Position numbers and translations under genes: made by a program. 34,790 nt of DNA from Winogradskyella sp. (GTDB lineage Bacteria > Bacteroidota > Bacteroidia > Flavobacteriales > Flavobacteriaceae): positions 1 to 34,790 of the forward strand of contig NZ_JAOARH010000112.1 in assembly GCF_025210595.1 (NCBI RefSeq), read 5' to 3'. The notes beneath the pieces are model-generated. The model was given only the letters and a program-made list of their open reading frames with translations. It was not told where the DNA came from and did not search any database. Shown piece by piece: positions 1 through 7,470 of this stretch. Each line of letters starts with the position of its first letter. Within the stretch, counting starts at the first letter, position 1.

Positions 1-1517
1 GGAGCAATATCTCCGATAATGTAATCCATAATGTAGAAATAAGAAGATTCTATACCAATTTTAAAATCTTTATAGGTTTTAGAGTAACTTAGATTTGCTT
101 CTAAAGCTTTTTCATCTTTTAAATTAGGATTGCCGATATAATCATAATTATCAAAACTGTTAAATAAAAAGAAGCCATAACCTTCGCTAACAGAAGGTGC
201 ACGTTCACCATATCCTAAACCAAAAGAAAAGTTAGAATTTTCTTTTTTTAATTGATATTCTGTTGCTAAACTTATCAAAAAACGATTTTGCTTATCATCT
301 ACATTAGGATGGAATATTTGAAGGCTTTCCACACCAACTTCTTTAGCTATATTATTATGGTGATAACCTAGTCTTAAAGAAGAAGAAAGTGTGTTATGTT
401 TATTTATATACCAATTATCTTTTGCAAAAAACCCTGTGTATAACGTTCTAATGTCTGGCCAGGTGTACATAAACATATCTGGCTCATTAGGATTGTTAGA
501 GAACATAGTCATTTCTGCAAGCGATTTATTATAAAACCCGTTAACATTGAATGTTAGATGATGTCTATTCTTTAAAAAATGAGCTTTACTATAAAAACCA
601 TAGGTGTCACTCCAACCAGGCATATCCATACGTATTGGTACAACAGGACGTTTAGTGTCGTCCATAATATGTGTTATAGTATTAAAATATAACTTGGTTT
701 CAATAGATTTTAAGTTTTTATCTATGGGTTTATAATAGTGCGTTACAGAGCTAATTAAAGCTTCAGCAAGTGAGACATCCATTGGTAGTGCAGGATAACC
801 TACGTCTGTTGCTCTGTCGTAAATAATATTAGCATCTATACTATGCGTGTCTGAAAATTTATAACCTGTTTGTAAAGAGATATTATACTTTTGAAATTGA
901 GAATATAAAATTTCTTTATTGTTACCAGCATCATAATTTTCAGATTTTCTAAAAATTCCATCTGTACTAATGAAGAATTTTTCGCTAGAATATTCTAAAT
1001 CGAGACCTGTTGCAAAAAAATTACCATTGGTTTCGTAACCTAAATCTGTACTTGTTTTAAGACCAGAATCATTAAATTTTGATGTAGGTAATTGTAAATC
1101 TATACCACCACCAACACAATGTCCATTTTCAGTTCCTTCTTGTCCAGAACCAATAGTTACTTTTTCTAAATTAGATACATCTACATAAGATGTGATAGGA
1201 TCCATTTTATCTGTACAAGCACCAAAAATTTGCATACCATCAATGGTTACAACTAATCTATCACTAACCATATTATTTATAGTTGGCTCCCAAGCATAAT
1301 TACCACGTTTAATCATGGTTACCTTGTTAGATTTTTCTAAGTAATCGTCAATACTAGAAAGTGTTTTCTCTTGCCTGTTATTGCTTAACTTACGTCTTGT
1401 AACAATAAGGACTTCATCTAGTTTTGTGGTATCTTGTTTTTGTTCTTCTTTTTTATCTTGGCCAAATCCATAAATTGAAAAAAGAGAGCAAATTATTACG
1501 GTAATTAGCTTTTTCAT
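1..1517 (-). CDS. TonB-dependent copper receptor, OprC/NosA-like (C-terminus beyond left edge)
   Basis: About 505 residues are visible from the ATG at 1517; the rest of the barrel lies beyond the left edge. The protein opens with a signal peptide (MKKLITVIICSLF, probable cut after YGFGQ), then a plug domain with DEVLIVTRRK and the conserved VTIDGMQIFGAC stretch, then barrel strands. C101-T-D-K-M105 forms a CxxxM motif, and H283-I-M285 forms HxM. I recall that Pseudomonas OprC binds copper through CxxxM plus HxM about 180 residues apart; here the gap is 182. The likely role is TonB-powered uptake of copper across the outer membrane to supply NosZ, which has six copper atoms per subunit. It is the last visible gene of the leftward nos cluster and follows a Met/His-rich lipoprotein gene. 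The receptor family is certain. The copper substrate is inferred from the motifs and the neighbours. Confidence 0.88.
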   Translation of the reverse strand, partial: MKKLITVIICSLFSIYGFGQDKKEEQKQDTTKLDEVLIVTRRKLSNNRQEKTLSSIDDYLEKSNKVTMIKRGNYAWEPTINNMVSDRLVVTIDGMQIFGACTDKMDPITSYVDVSNLEKVTIGSGQEGTENGHCVGGGIDLQLPTSKFNDSGLKTSTDLGYETNGNFFATGLDLEYSSEKFFISTDGIFRKSENYDAGNNKEILYSQFQKYNISLQTGYKFSDTHSIDANIIYDRATDVGYPALPMDVSLAEALISSVTHYYKPIDKNLKSIETKLYFNTITHIMDDTKRPVVPIRMDMPGWSDTYGFYSKAHFLKNRHHLTFNVNGFYNKSLAEMTMFSNNPNEPDMFMYTWPDIRTLYTGFFAKDNWYINKHNTLSSSLRLGYHHNNIAKEVGVESLQIFHPNVDDKQNRFLISLATEYQLKKENSNFSFGLGYGERAPSVSEGYGFFLFNSFDNYDYIGNPNLKDEKALEANLSYSKTYKDFKIGIESSYFYIMDYIIGDIA

Positions 1518-1550
1518 AGTTGAAAAAATATTGAATTGATGTGGAGTGTT

Positions 1551-1610
1551 TTGCCAAATCAAGCAAAGTCGAGCGATTTTTTGTCTCGACTTTACTAGAT
1601 TTTTTGGCAA
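1551..1610 (-). other. extended hairpin between Met-rich lipoprotein and TonB receptor genes
   Basis: An inner perfect 9-bp stem (1565-1573 with 1585-1593, AAAGTCGAG/CTCGACTTT) sits inside an imperfect outer stem (1551-1560 with 1598-1610, TTGCCAAATC/GATTTTTTGGCAA). It lies in the 111-base spacer before the receptor ATG. No clean U-tract follows on the minus strand, so it looks more like a leader or RNA-processing structure than a plain terminator. Its function is unknown. Confidence 0.45.
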
Positions 1611-1628
1611 CAGTAAAAGCTATTTGAG

Positions 1629-2474
1629 TTAAAACTCTAATTCTAGATATAAGCTACTTGCTTCATTACCTTCAGTAACATTTTCACCTTTTAAGATCTC
1701 ATCATTAGAGTTCATTAGTTTAAGGTTCAGTTTCCAATAACCTGTCATGGTTAGCGATAAATTTCCGTAATAGAAGTTATCTGCATTATTATATGTTAAA
1801 TCTGTATTGTTTGGTGAGCTATGATTTCCCATTCCTGGCATACGAGGGTCTAAGGTAATTGTGTAATCTTCTACTACCGGAAAAGTCATCATGTTTTCCA
1901 TTTTATATAGACCTACTTTCATTTCGTTTATGGCTATGCTAGGATTTTTTGGCTCTATTAATGCTAAAATGTATCTTGTATCATCGCTTCCCGTAAAACT
2001 TGTTACGTTTTGGTTTTCGTATTGTACAACACTTATGGTGTCTGTAGCATTATATTCTACACCATCTATTGTGTAGTCTATGGTTAGTGACCAGCCAGTA
2101 TTATCTGCATTGGTCATTTGATAAATAATAAAACCTTCATAGACTGTGTTTTTTCCTGCTGCCTTTGTTATAGCAGATCTAGGGCAAGAATGTTGCATCA
2201 TTGGCATTTGCATCATTGGCATCCAAGAAAGCTCAGCATTTTCAAAATAAGTGCCATTAGTATTGTCTTTTATCCTTATGCTAATGTTATTATAACCTGT
2301 TTCAAACATGCCCTTTTTGTTAAAAAGTTCTATAGTCTGATCTCCGTTAACAATTTCTTTTACTAGTAGTAAGCCTTCAACTTCATTAGCAGAAGTGTTA
2401 TCATCATTATCATCTGATGAGCATGAAAAAATAAGTGTAAATATGGCTAGTGTTAATATATATTTTAGTTTCAT
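1629..2474 (-). CDS. Met/His-rich surface lipoprotein, putative copper-binding (two-domain, YtkA/FixH-like)
   Basis: This 281-residue protein has a lipoprotein signal (C18 in IFSC) followed at once by SSDDNDD. That acidic run resembles the surface-export signal described for Bacteroidota lipoproteins, so it may face the outside. Two similar beta-rich halves each carry a Met/His patch: MPMMQMPMMQHSC at 85-97, and RMPGMGNHS at 211-219, which is followed by TMTGYWKLNLKL. The layout recalls YtkA-like/FixH-type beta domains, though that is a fold-level impression. Methionine and histidine patches of this kind bind Cu(I)/Cu(II) in periplasmic chaperones. Its place just before an OprC-like receptor gene and after nosY suggests copper capture or hand-over. 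The first Met patch is encoded by a 15-bp tandem duplication. Confidence 0.7.
   Translation of the reverse strand: MKLKYILTLAIFTLIFSCSSDDNDDNTSANEVEGLLLVKEIVNGDQTIELFNKKGMFETGYNNISIRIKDNTNGTYFENAELSWMPMMQMPMMQHSCPRSAITKAAGKNTVYEGFIIYQMTNADNTGWSLTIDYTIDGVEYNATDTISVVQYENQNVTSFTGSDDTRYILALIEPKNPSIAINEMKVGLYKMENMMTFPVVEDYTITLDPRMPGMGNHSSPNNTDLTYNNADNFYYGNLSLTMTGYWKLNLKLMNSNDEILKGENVTEGNEASSLYLELEF
2193..2222 (-). repeat. exact 15-bp tandem duplication encoding the MPMMQ repeat
   Basis: TTGCATCATTGGCAT occurs twice head to tail (2193-2207 and 2208-2222) with no mismatch. In the minus-strand lipoprotein it encodes two copies of MPMMQ. The identity at every third position suggests a recent duplication or length variation in the methionine patch. 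Confidence 0.85.
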
Positions 2475-2638
2475 TGTGTTTAAATTTAATCTAAGTGGTA
2501 TTAAGAATTTGAGTTGTTGTTTAACTCTAATTCTTAATGTTATTTGTTTGATTTATTGATGTTGTTTTCTTGCCTAAATGCTTTTTTGAAGCGTTAGGAA
2601 GAATAGAGCTGTGCTATTAATGCACAAATTAAGAGTAC
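2475..2638 (-). other. hairpin-rich spacer in the copper gene group
   Basis: This 164-base spacer has no supportable gene. It holds a 16-bp hairpin with one mismatch (2500-2515 with 2523-2538), an imperfect hairpin at about 2567-2604 with bulges, and a short TGTGC/GCACA inverted repeat (2610-2614 with 2622-2626). The first lies only 25 bases before the lipoprotein ATG at 2474, so it could affect translation. None is followed by a clear U-tract on either strand, and I see no exact TAnnTTTG promoter. Confidence 0.45.
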
Positions 2639-3058
2639 TTAGCTTAAATTTGGTGGAGGAGTATCAATATCGTAGAATTTAGATATGGTAGATTGCTCTA
2701 TACTAAAAGTGATTTGGCTTTTTAATATTTTATCTAAATTTTCAGAGGAATTGTCTGAATTAGTAATAGAGTTAACAACAAATAAGTCTAAACGTATTCT
2801 ATTTTGTTCAGGAATAGTGTTATTAGAATTTTGTTTGCTATTACTCTCGGTTAATTCTTTTTTTAATTGACATTTACCGTTACAACCTTTTTGTTCTTCC
2901 TTTTGAATACAAAGCGTTTTTGCGATAAAATCTTGGTTGATTACAAAATCGGTTACTATAATAACGTTATTTATATTATTAGCTAATAATATAAACGTTA
3001 ATAGCAACGCTGTGAGTTTATATGTAATCTTAATTATCATGGTGCTAATTTCGGACAT
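2639..3058 (-). CDS. small membrane-anchored or secreted protein with CNGKC motif
   Basis: This protein of 139 residues has no assigned function. A hydrophobic segment covers about residues 13-35, followed by an outward-facing region with C50, C59 and C63 in the pattern TLC-x8-CNGKCQLKKEL, a polar Asn/Ser-rich middle, and the tail DIDTPPPNLS. I recall short Bacteroidota proteins with a CNGKC-x-L-K motif near copper or TonB-receptor genes, but cannot name a family. The three cysteines could bind Cu(I) or form a redox pair. Met7 (ATG at 3040) is an alternative start that puts the hydrophobic stretch nearer the N-terminus. The gene lies 35 bases downstream of the small lipoprotein gene and is probably co-transcribed with nosY. 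Confidence 0.65.
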   Translation of the reverse strand: MSEISTMIIKITYKLTALLLTFILLANNINNVIIVTDFVINQDFIAKTLCIQKEEQKGCNGKCQLKKELTESNSKQNSNNTIPEQNRIRLDLFVVNSITNSDNSSENLDKILKSQITFSIEQSTISKFYDIDTPPPNLS

Positions 3059-3093
3059 TTTTATCTTAAATTAGCTGATATTTGTCAGTTAAT

Positions 3094-3519
3094 TTAAGCT
3101 TTAAAATATTCAAAATAGGTGTTGACTAAACGTTTAATATATGCTGCTTTATCTTTAAAAATAGTAGCGTCATTTACATCTTTAATATCGGTTGTTTCTT
3201 CTAAAATGGGTACTAAAATAACGTGTAGTTGATCGTGGGCTTTACCAGTCATGTCACAGCTTTTTATAATAAAGCTAGTTTCTTTAGAAATGGCATCTCC
3301 AAGTACTTTACCGTTTAAAGATGTGTTGTTTTTTAAAATGGAATCAATACGTTTCATTCCAATATGCGTTGCTTCGTTAACAACCCATTTATCACCATCA
3401 TTAAAAACTAAACCTTCAGGTATAGCTAAAGATTTGGATGTTGAGCTATTATTTTTTTTACACCCAAGCATCATTATAATTATGAAGAATAATAGTATAT
3501 GAATGGGTTTTGATTTCAT
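3094..3519 (-). CDS. small lipoprotein in the nos operon, possible metal-binding
   Basis: This is a 141-residue predicted lipoprotein (lipobox MLGC, C20) with a lysine/asparagine linker and one compact domain. The most distinctive segment is IIKSCDMTGKAHDQLHVIL, holding C88, M90, H95 and H99, a set of soft and imidazole ligands suited to copper. The rest is helix-rich and ends in LVNTYFEYFKA. I do not recognise a named family. Only two bases separate it from the nosY stop, so it is almost certainly translated from the nos transcript. By position and ligands it could be a periplasmic copper carrier between the outer membrane and the NosDFY/NosL system. That role is inference. Confidence 0.7.
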   Translation of the reverse strand: MKSKPIHILLFFIIIMMLGCKKNNSSTSKSLAIPEGLVFNDGDKWVVNEATHIGMKRIDSILKNNTSLNGKVLGDAISKETSFIIKSCDMTGKAHDQLHVILVPILEETTDIKDVNDATIFKDKAAYIKRLVNTYFEYFKA

Positions 3520-3521
3520 TA

Positions 3522-4304
3522 TTAAAAATCTTTTTTCTTAGACTTACGCAAAATTCTGAAAACTGGTAAACCTACCCAAATACCAAGTGTTAAAAAAGAA
3601 ACAATTAATCCAAAATTTGTGCCGAAAAATTGTTTGAATACAGCACCTGTATAACCTAATAAAGCTGAGATGTCTAATTTTAATAATATTAGTGTTCTAG
3701 ATAAATCTATGGGGTTTAGCATGGTGCCAATTAAGGAAATCTTGTCTAATGGATAATCTTCAAATATAATAAGAGACATTAAAAACAGGCCATCGTAGAT
3801 AATTGCTAAGAACAGCCACATTAATATAGCATAGCCAAAGCCCTTAATTTTATTTTCGTTAGAAAGCGCAATGTTAAAGGCTAAAGCACTAAATATAAAT
3901 GTTAAGAAAATACCAACAATTAATAAAAGCGAAAAATCCCAAATAGCATTAGATTTAAATAAACCATAGGCAATAAAAGGTAAGCCTAGACCAAGGATTA
4001 AACTCATAGAGAGCGATATAGCTACACCTAAATATTGTCCTAAAAAAATCGAAGACCGTTTTAGAGGTTGAGCAAGCAATAGCTCTGTAAATTCTTTAGA
4101 ATTATAATAATACATTACACCGAATATAGTGCCAATTAATGGCACTAAAACAATAATAACATTCATTAATGTGATGACAGCTTTAGATAGGTCGTTATTA
4201 AGAAATAACAGTACAATTCCTAGTAAAAGATAAAATGTGAAGTAGACATAACTCCAGCTACTACGCATTAGGTCAAAAAAACTATATTTTAATATTTTAA
4301 GCAT
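3522..4304 (-). CDS. nosY: NosY, ABC transporter permease for nitrous oxide reductase maturation
   Basis: This 260-residue inner-membrane protein has about six hydrophobic segments: roughly 17-36, 40-65, 90-115, 127-148, 155-178 and a final one near 230-252. The ABC-2 permease landmark EFTELLLAQPLKRSSIFLGQ precedes the third. NosY pairs with NosF and NosD to form the NosDFY machine, which uses ATP to support assembly of the CuZ centre in NosZ. The start overlaps the end of nosF by 8 bases, the usual sign of translational coupling. The length is close to the family norm and nothing is missing. Confidence 0.92.
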   Translation of the reverse strand: MLKILKYSFFDLMRSSWSYVYFTFYLLLGIVLLFLNNDLSKAVITLMNVIIVLVPLIGTIFGVMYYYNSKEFTELLLAQPLKRSSIFLGQYLGVAISLSMSLILGLGLPFIAYGLFKSNAIWDFSLLLIVGIFLTFIFSALAFNIALSNENKIKGFGYAILMWLFLAIIYDGLFLMSLIIFEDYPLDKISLIGTMLNPIDLSRTLILLKLDISALLGYTGAVFKQFFGTNFGLIVSFLTLGIWVGLPVFRILRKSKKKDF

Positions 4305-5004
4305 GGTTTTCGGTTAAAATGTTAGCAATGGCATGCTCAAAATCTTCTTGTTTTGTTTTAGCTTTTAGCTCTGCAATACTGCCTTTAAAGTATATTTTAC
4401 CTTCGAGAATAAATACAATATTATCTGAAACTTCTTCAACAAAACTCATAATATGAGATGTTATTAAAATGGTTTTTCCTTTTTCTTTTTCATTTTGAAT
4501 TAGTTCTTTCAATCTAATTAGTGAAATAGGGTCTAAACCTGTTGTTGGTTCGTCTAAAATTATGATTGGGCTATTAAACATAAAGGTTAAAACAATATTA
4601 ACCTTTTGCTTAGTTCCGCCAGATAATGTCCCTAGCTTTTTGTTTAGAAAGGGTTCTAATTTGAATTTTTCTATTAGATGTTGGTCTGCATCTGTATTAC
4701 CTCTTAAATCCTTAATCATTTTAATAAGCTCGTTAACCTTTAAGTTGCTAGGGAAATTTGCTATTTGAGGTAGGTAATCTATTTTATGACGATAGTCTGA
4801 GCTACTTTTAATGTCAGTGCCCAATACTTTAATACTTCCGCTGTCTGGTATTACCATACCAAGTATGGTTTTTATAATTGTGGTTTTTCCAGAGCCATTA
4901 GGGCCAAGTACAGCAAAAATACCACCTTCTTTTATAGATAAATTAATACCATTAAGAACATTATTTTTGCCAAACTTTTTATATATATCTGTTATTTCTA
5001 CCAT
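4297..5004 (-). CDS. nosF: NosF, ABC transporter ATPase for nitrous oxide reductase maturation
   Basis: This 235-residue cytoplasmic ATPase has all motifs intact: Walker A GPNGSGKTT (34-42), the Q-loop glutamine in YLPQ (80), the ABC signature LSGGTKQ (127-133), Walker B IIILDEP with D151 and E152, the D-loop, and the H-loop histidine H184 in ITSH. It powers the NosDFY complex. The gene overlaps nosD upstream by 7 bases and nosY downstream by 8. Sequence alone would fit many ABC ATPases; the identity as NosF comes from its place between nosD and nosY. Confidence 0.93.
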   Translation of the reverse strand: MVEITDIYKKFGKNNVLNGINLSIKEGGIFAVLGPNGSGKTTIIKTILGMVIPDSGSIKVLGTDIKSSSDYRHKIDYLPQIANFPSNLKVNELIKMIKDLRGNTDADQHLIEKFKLEPFLNKKLGTLSGGTKQKVNIVLTFMFNSPIIILDEPTTGLDPISLIRLKELIQNEKEKGKTILITSHIMSFVEEVSDNIVFILEGKIYFKGSIAELKAKTKQEDFEHAIANILTENHA

Positions 5005-6242
5005 GTAACTTCAGTCATTAAGGGTTGGTTGTCAATAAGATTTTCTGGTGTAAAAACTGGCGATACTTTTTCTGAAAAATCTATGATATCTATAAATAAA
5101 CTACGAAGTAAAACAATACTCTCTGGTGTTCTGTTTACTAAGTATGAAAATAATTTTACAGGTCTGTAGGGTATATCTCCAAAACCATCTTTATCTAGGT
5201 CATATCCTGTATAGTTACTCCAATAATTTTTTTCGAACTTATTACTGTTTAGGTTACCTGAATAGGATAAGTCAAATGAATTGTAAAGGAAATTATTGCG
5301 TGTGTAAATGTTGTCGTAACATGCACCATGTACTTTTACGGCATAGCCATTGTTTTTAAAAATATTCTCAGTATATGTTATTCGGTTAGTACCATCTGCA
5401 TTAATACCAATAGTATTATCTTCAAAAATATTATGCTTTAACTCTGCGTCATTAATTTCTTTTAAGAGAATACCATAGGAAGCTGTTCCCCAATTTTTTT
5501 TAAATATGTTATTGAACATTTTTATTTTTTTTGAAAACATTACAGCTACTCCTGCACCATTGTTTTCAAAGATATTGTTTTCGTAAGTGTTGTTGTTAGA
5601 AAACATAAAATGCAGACCATAACGCATATTTTCAGTAGAGTAGTTGTTTGATATGTATGAGCTATTTCCAAATTCTAGATAAATACCGTCTCGCATTCTT
5701 CTAACATCGTTATTGGTGATTTTTACATTTTCACAATGCCAAAGATGTATAGCATTACCAGAGTCTGCTTCTGCCAACCCTTCACCAGAAATGGTGTTAT
5801 TATTAATTATACCGTCTTTAGATTTCTGAATTAAAAATCCAAAAAAACCTTTTTCTACAGTAATGTTTTCTATAACGAAGTCGTAAGATTTAAAAAGAAG
5901 AATTGCAGCATATTCTTTTGTATAACTGACTTCAATATTTTTTATGGTTAAATTTTTTATAATGATATCTGTAGCTTCTACCGAAAAGCCATAACCATTA
6001 TTTTGTGTGTCTATAATAGTACCTTCTTCACCTGAGATATGAAGTGATTTTTTATAAATAATAATATTAGACTCTTTGTAGAGACCTGATTTAATGAAGA
6101 TTTTGCCTCCGCTGTTTGAGCTATCAACTGCAGTTTGTATGGTTTTATAATCGCAACCCGTTTTGCAAACAGTAACTGTCTGTGATGCGGCAAAACGGAT
6201 TGAAATTATAAATAGCAGAATAATACTTATTTGTATTTTCAT
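4998..6242 (-). CDS. nosD: NosD, periplasmic copper-handling beta-helix protein
   Basis: This 414-residue protein has a signal peptide (probable cut after FAASQ) and a right-handed parallel beta-helix of NosD/CASH type. The helix repeats are visible as recurring NN-x-I/Y-x-NN turns across about 95-330. Family landmarks are GNAIHLWHCENV (162-173), DGIYLEFGNSSY (185-196), YGLHFMFSNNNTY (208-220) and the C-terminal KNYWSNYTGYDLDKDGFGD (338-356). C26 and C30, close to the mature N-terminus, could be disulphide-bonded or metal-bound. NosD docks on NosFY in the inner membrane and takes copper from NosL before delivery to apo-NosZ. It follows nosL after 9 bases. Confidence 0.94.
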   Translation of the reverse strand: MKIQISIILLFIISIRFAASQTVTVCKTGCDYKTIQTAVDSSNSGGKIFIKSGLYKESNIIIYKKSLHISGEEGTIIDTQNNGYGFSVEATDIIIKNLTIKNIEVSYTKEYAAILLFKSYDFVIENITVEKGFFGFLIQKSKDGIINNNTISGEGLAEADSGNAIHLWHCENVKITNNDVRRMRDGIYLEFGNSSYISNNYSTENMRYGLHFMFSNNNTYENNIFENNGAGVAVMFSKKIKMFNNIFKKNWGTASYGILLKEINDAELKHNIFEDNTIGINADGTNRITYTENIFKNNGYAVKVHGACYDNIYTRNNFLYNSFDLSYSGNLNSNKFEKNYWSNYTGYDLDKDGFGDIPYRPVKLFSYLVNRTPESIVLLRSLFIDIIDFSEKVSPVFTPENLIDNQPLMTEVTW

Positions 6243-6251
6243 GCCCTTAAT

Positions 6252-6680
6252 TTAGTTAAGTTTTTTGAAAATACCATTCCAGTCATAATATTCTGCAGAG
6301 CTATTATCAATTTTTGTTTTTGCTTGTTCTATAGAACTAAAGCCTGTAAGGTTTGCTCCCATTGGGCTGGTGATTTCATCACATACTAAATAACCAGCGG
6401 TTTTAGCATTGGTCATAATGCCAGGGGAATTGTAATCAGTAATTAAAAGGTTGCTTTTTTCAATAAGTTCTTGTCTGTCGTCTAAGAATCTAATCATACA
6501 TTCAATAGCGTCGAACTTATATTGTTTGCCTTTACTTGTTACCATTTGCGCAGCATGTGTTTTGGTTACTATGGTCATTTTACAATAGTGGCACATGTCT
6601 GATCCGTAATTAATTGGCTCAGGAGCTTTGCTACAGCTAACAAATGTAAAAATCACTATTAAAAGACCTAAATATTTCAT
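6252..6680 (-). CDS. nosL: NosL, copper-chaperone lipoprotein
   Basis: This 142-residue lipoprotein (lipobox FVSC, C16) is a Cu(I) chaperone for NosZ maturation. The diagnostic motif DMCHYCKMTI (28-37) gives M29, C30, H31, C33 and M35. Further family landmarks are FDAIECMIRF near 58-67, and SPMGANL at 107-113 with M109 as a likely second copper ligand. The ATG overlaps the stop of the preceding membrane-protein gene by four bases (ATGA), so the two are translationally coupled. NosL hands copper to NosD, encoded just downstream. Length and motifs are complete. Confidence 0.95.
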   Translation of the reverse strand: MKYLGLLIVIFTFVSCSKAPEPINYGSDMCHYCKMTIVTKTHAAQMVTSKGKQYKFDAIECMIRFLDDRQELIEKSNLLITDYNSPGIMTNAKTAGYLVCDEITSPMGANLTGFSSIEQAKTKIDNSSAEYYDWNGIFKKLN

Positions 6681-7330
6681 GCTTTTACTCTTTTATTTCC
6701 TATCCAGTATGCAACAAAAGTAAGAAACATACCCAAGCCCATCATATAGGCACCTATGCTTGGATAAGAATGTGCTACAAAGTTAAGAATATGTTTGGTT
6801 CCAAATAAAGGTGGTTTATAACTTAATGGGTTTCCATCTGCATCTGTCATTTTCATTATAGCTTTAGGGTCTAAATTTGTACCGTAATCTATCATCCATT
6901 CGTTAAAATCATACATACCTAATACACCTAATACACACATAAGAATTAACCAACCAAGAAACCATTTAGGTGAAATTCCTTTTATTAACCCTAATAAACC
7001 AATTAAGATGCCTAAAGCTGCCATACCACCTACTATTTTAGGAAAGGCTGAAAACTCCCACATTTCTTCTGGTTTAGGTAATTTACGCATGCCAATATAG
7101 TGGTTAAGCCCATCTATATTTTGTAAATCGTGCTTTTCTTTTCCTTGAAGTCCATCGAGATGAATATTCATTCCAATACCACTTGGGTATTGTGGTGCTT
7201 CTAATTCAATACTCCATAAAGGAAATACAAATAATCCCAATAATAGAGCAGAGCCCAAAATCATTATGATGCTTGCGGATTTCATGTGTGTTTGTGTTTG
7301 TTGTTTGTGTGCTATTTTTCTTATGGACAT
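6677..7330 (-). CDS. four-TM membrane protein conserved with clade II nos genes
   Basis: This protein of 217 residues from the ATG at 7330 has four hydrophobic segments: roughly 19-40, 93-116, 123-143 and 188-212. A long outward loop after TM1 holds GIGMNIHLDGLQGKEKHDLQ, then NHYIGM, and a loop after TM3 holds YGTNLDPKAIMKMTD. The loops are rich in His and Met. I recall a similar protein between nosZ and nosL in other Bacteroidota nos clusters but know no function for it. It may correspond in position to NosB of other clade II clusters, which is unproven. A TTG three bases upstream could be the start; Met17 (ATG at 7285), right before the first TM, is another option. Coupling to nosL through an ATGA overlap argues for a role in copper delivery or electron supply to NosZ. 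Confidence 0.78.
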   Translation of the reverse strand: MSIRKIAHKQQTQTHMKSASIIMILGSALLLGLFVFPLWSIELEAPQYPSGIGMNIHLDGLQGKEKHDLQNIDGLNHYIGMRKLPKPEEMWEFSAFPKIVGGMAALGILIGLLGLIKGISPKWFLGWLILMCVLGVLGMYDFNEWMIDYGTNLDPKAIMKMTDADGNPLSYKPPLFGTKHILNFVAHSYPSIGAYMMGLGMFLTFVAYWIGNKRVKA

Positions 7331-7387
7331 CAAAAAACAATAATTTTCTTATTGTTGTTGTGTTACTATAGATGTTTCATAAACTAT

Positions 7388-7425
7388 AATTTAAAAGAAT
7401 GGGCGAGTTATTTCTACTCGCCCAT
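7388..7425 (-). terminator. hairpin after nosZ, probable partial terminator inside the operon
   Basis: A perfect 10-bp stem (7399-7408 with 7416-7425, ATGGGCGAGT/ACTCGCCCAT) has a 7-base loop and, on the minus strand, a T-rich stretch (TTCTTTTAAAT). It lies 46 bases beyond the nosZ stop and 69 bases before the next start. No exact TAnnTTTG promoter is seen between it and the next gene, so downstream nos genes probably rely on read-through. Confidence 0.75.
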
Positions 7426-7470
7426 ATTGAGTTAAATAACATTTTTTAACACTAAAACTATTTAACTCTA

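Noticed and set aside
1891-2366. Plus-strand frames opposite the Met-rich lipoprotein gene.
   Set aside because: They lie fully within a convincing exported protein on the other strand and show unlikely composition (many Cys, His and Phe).
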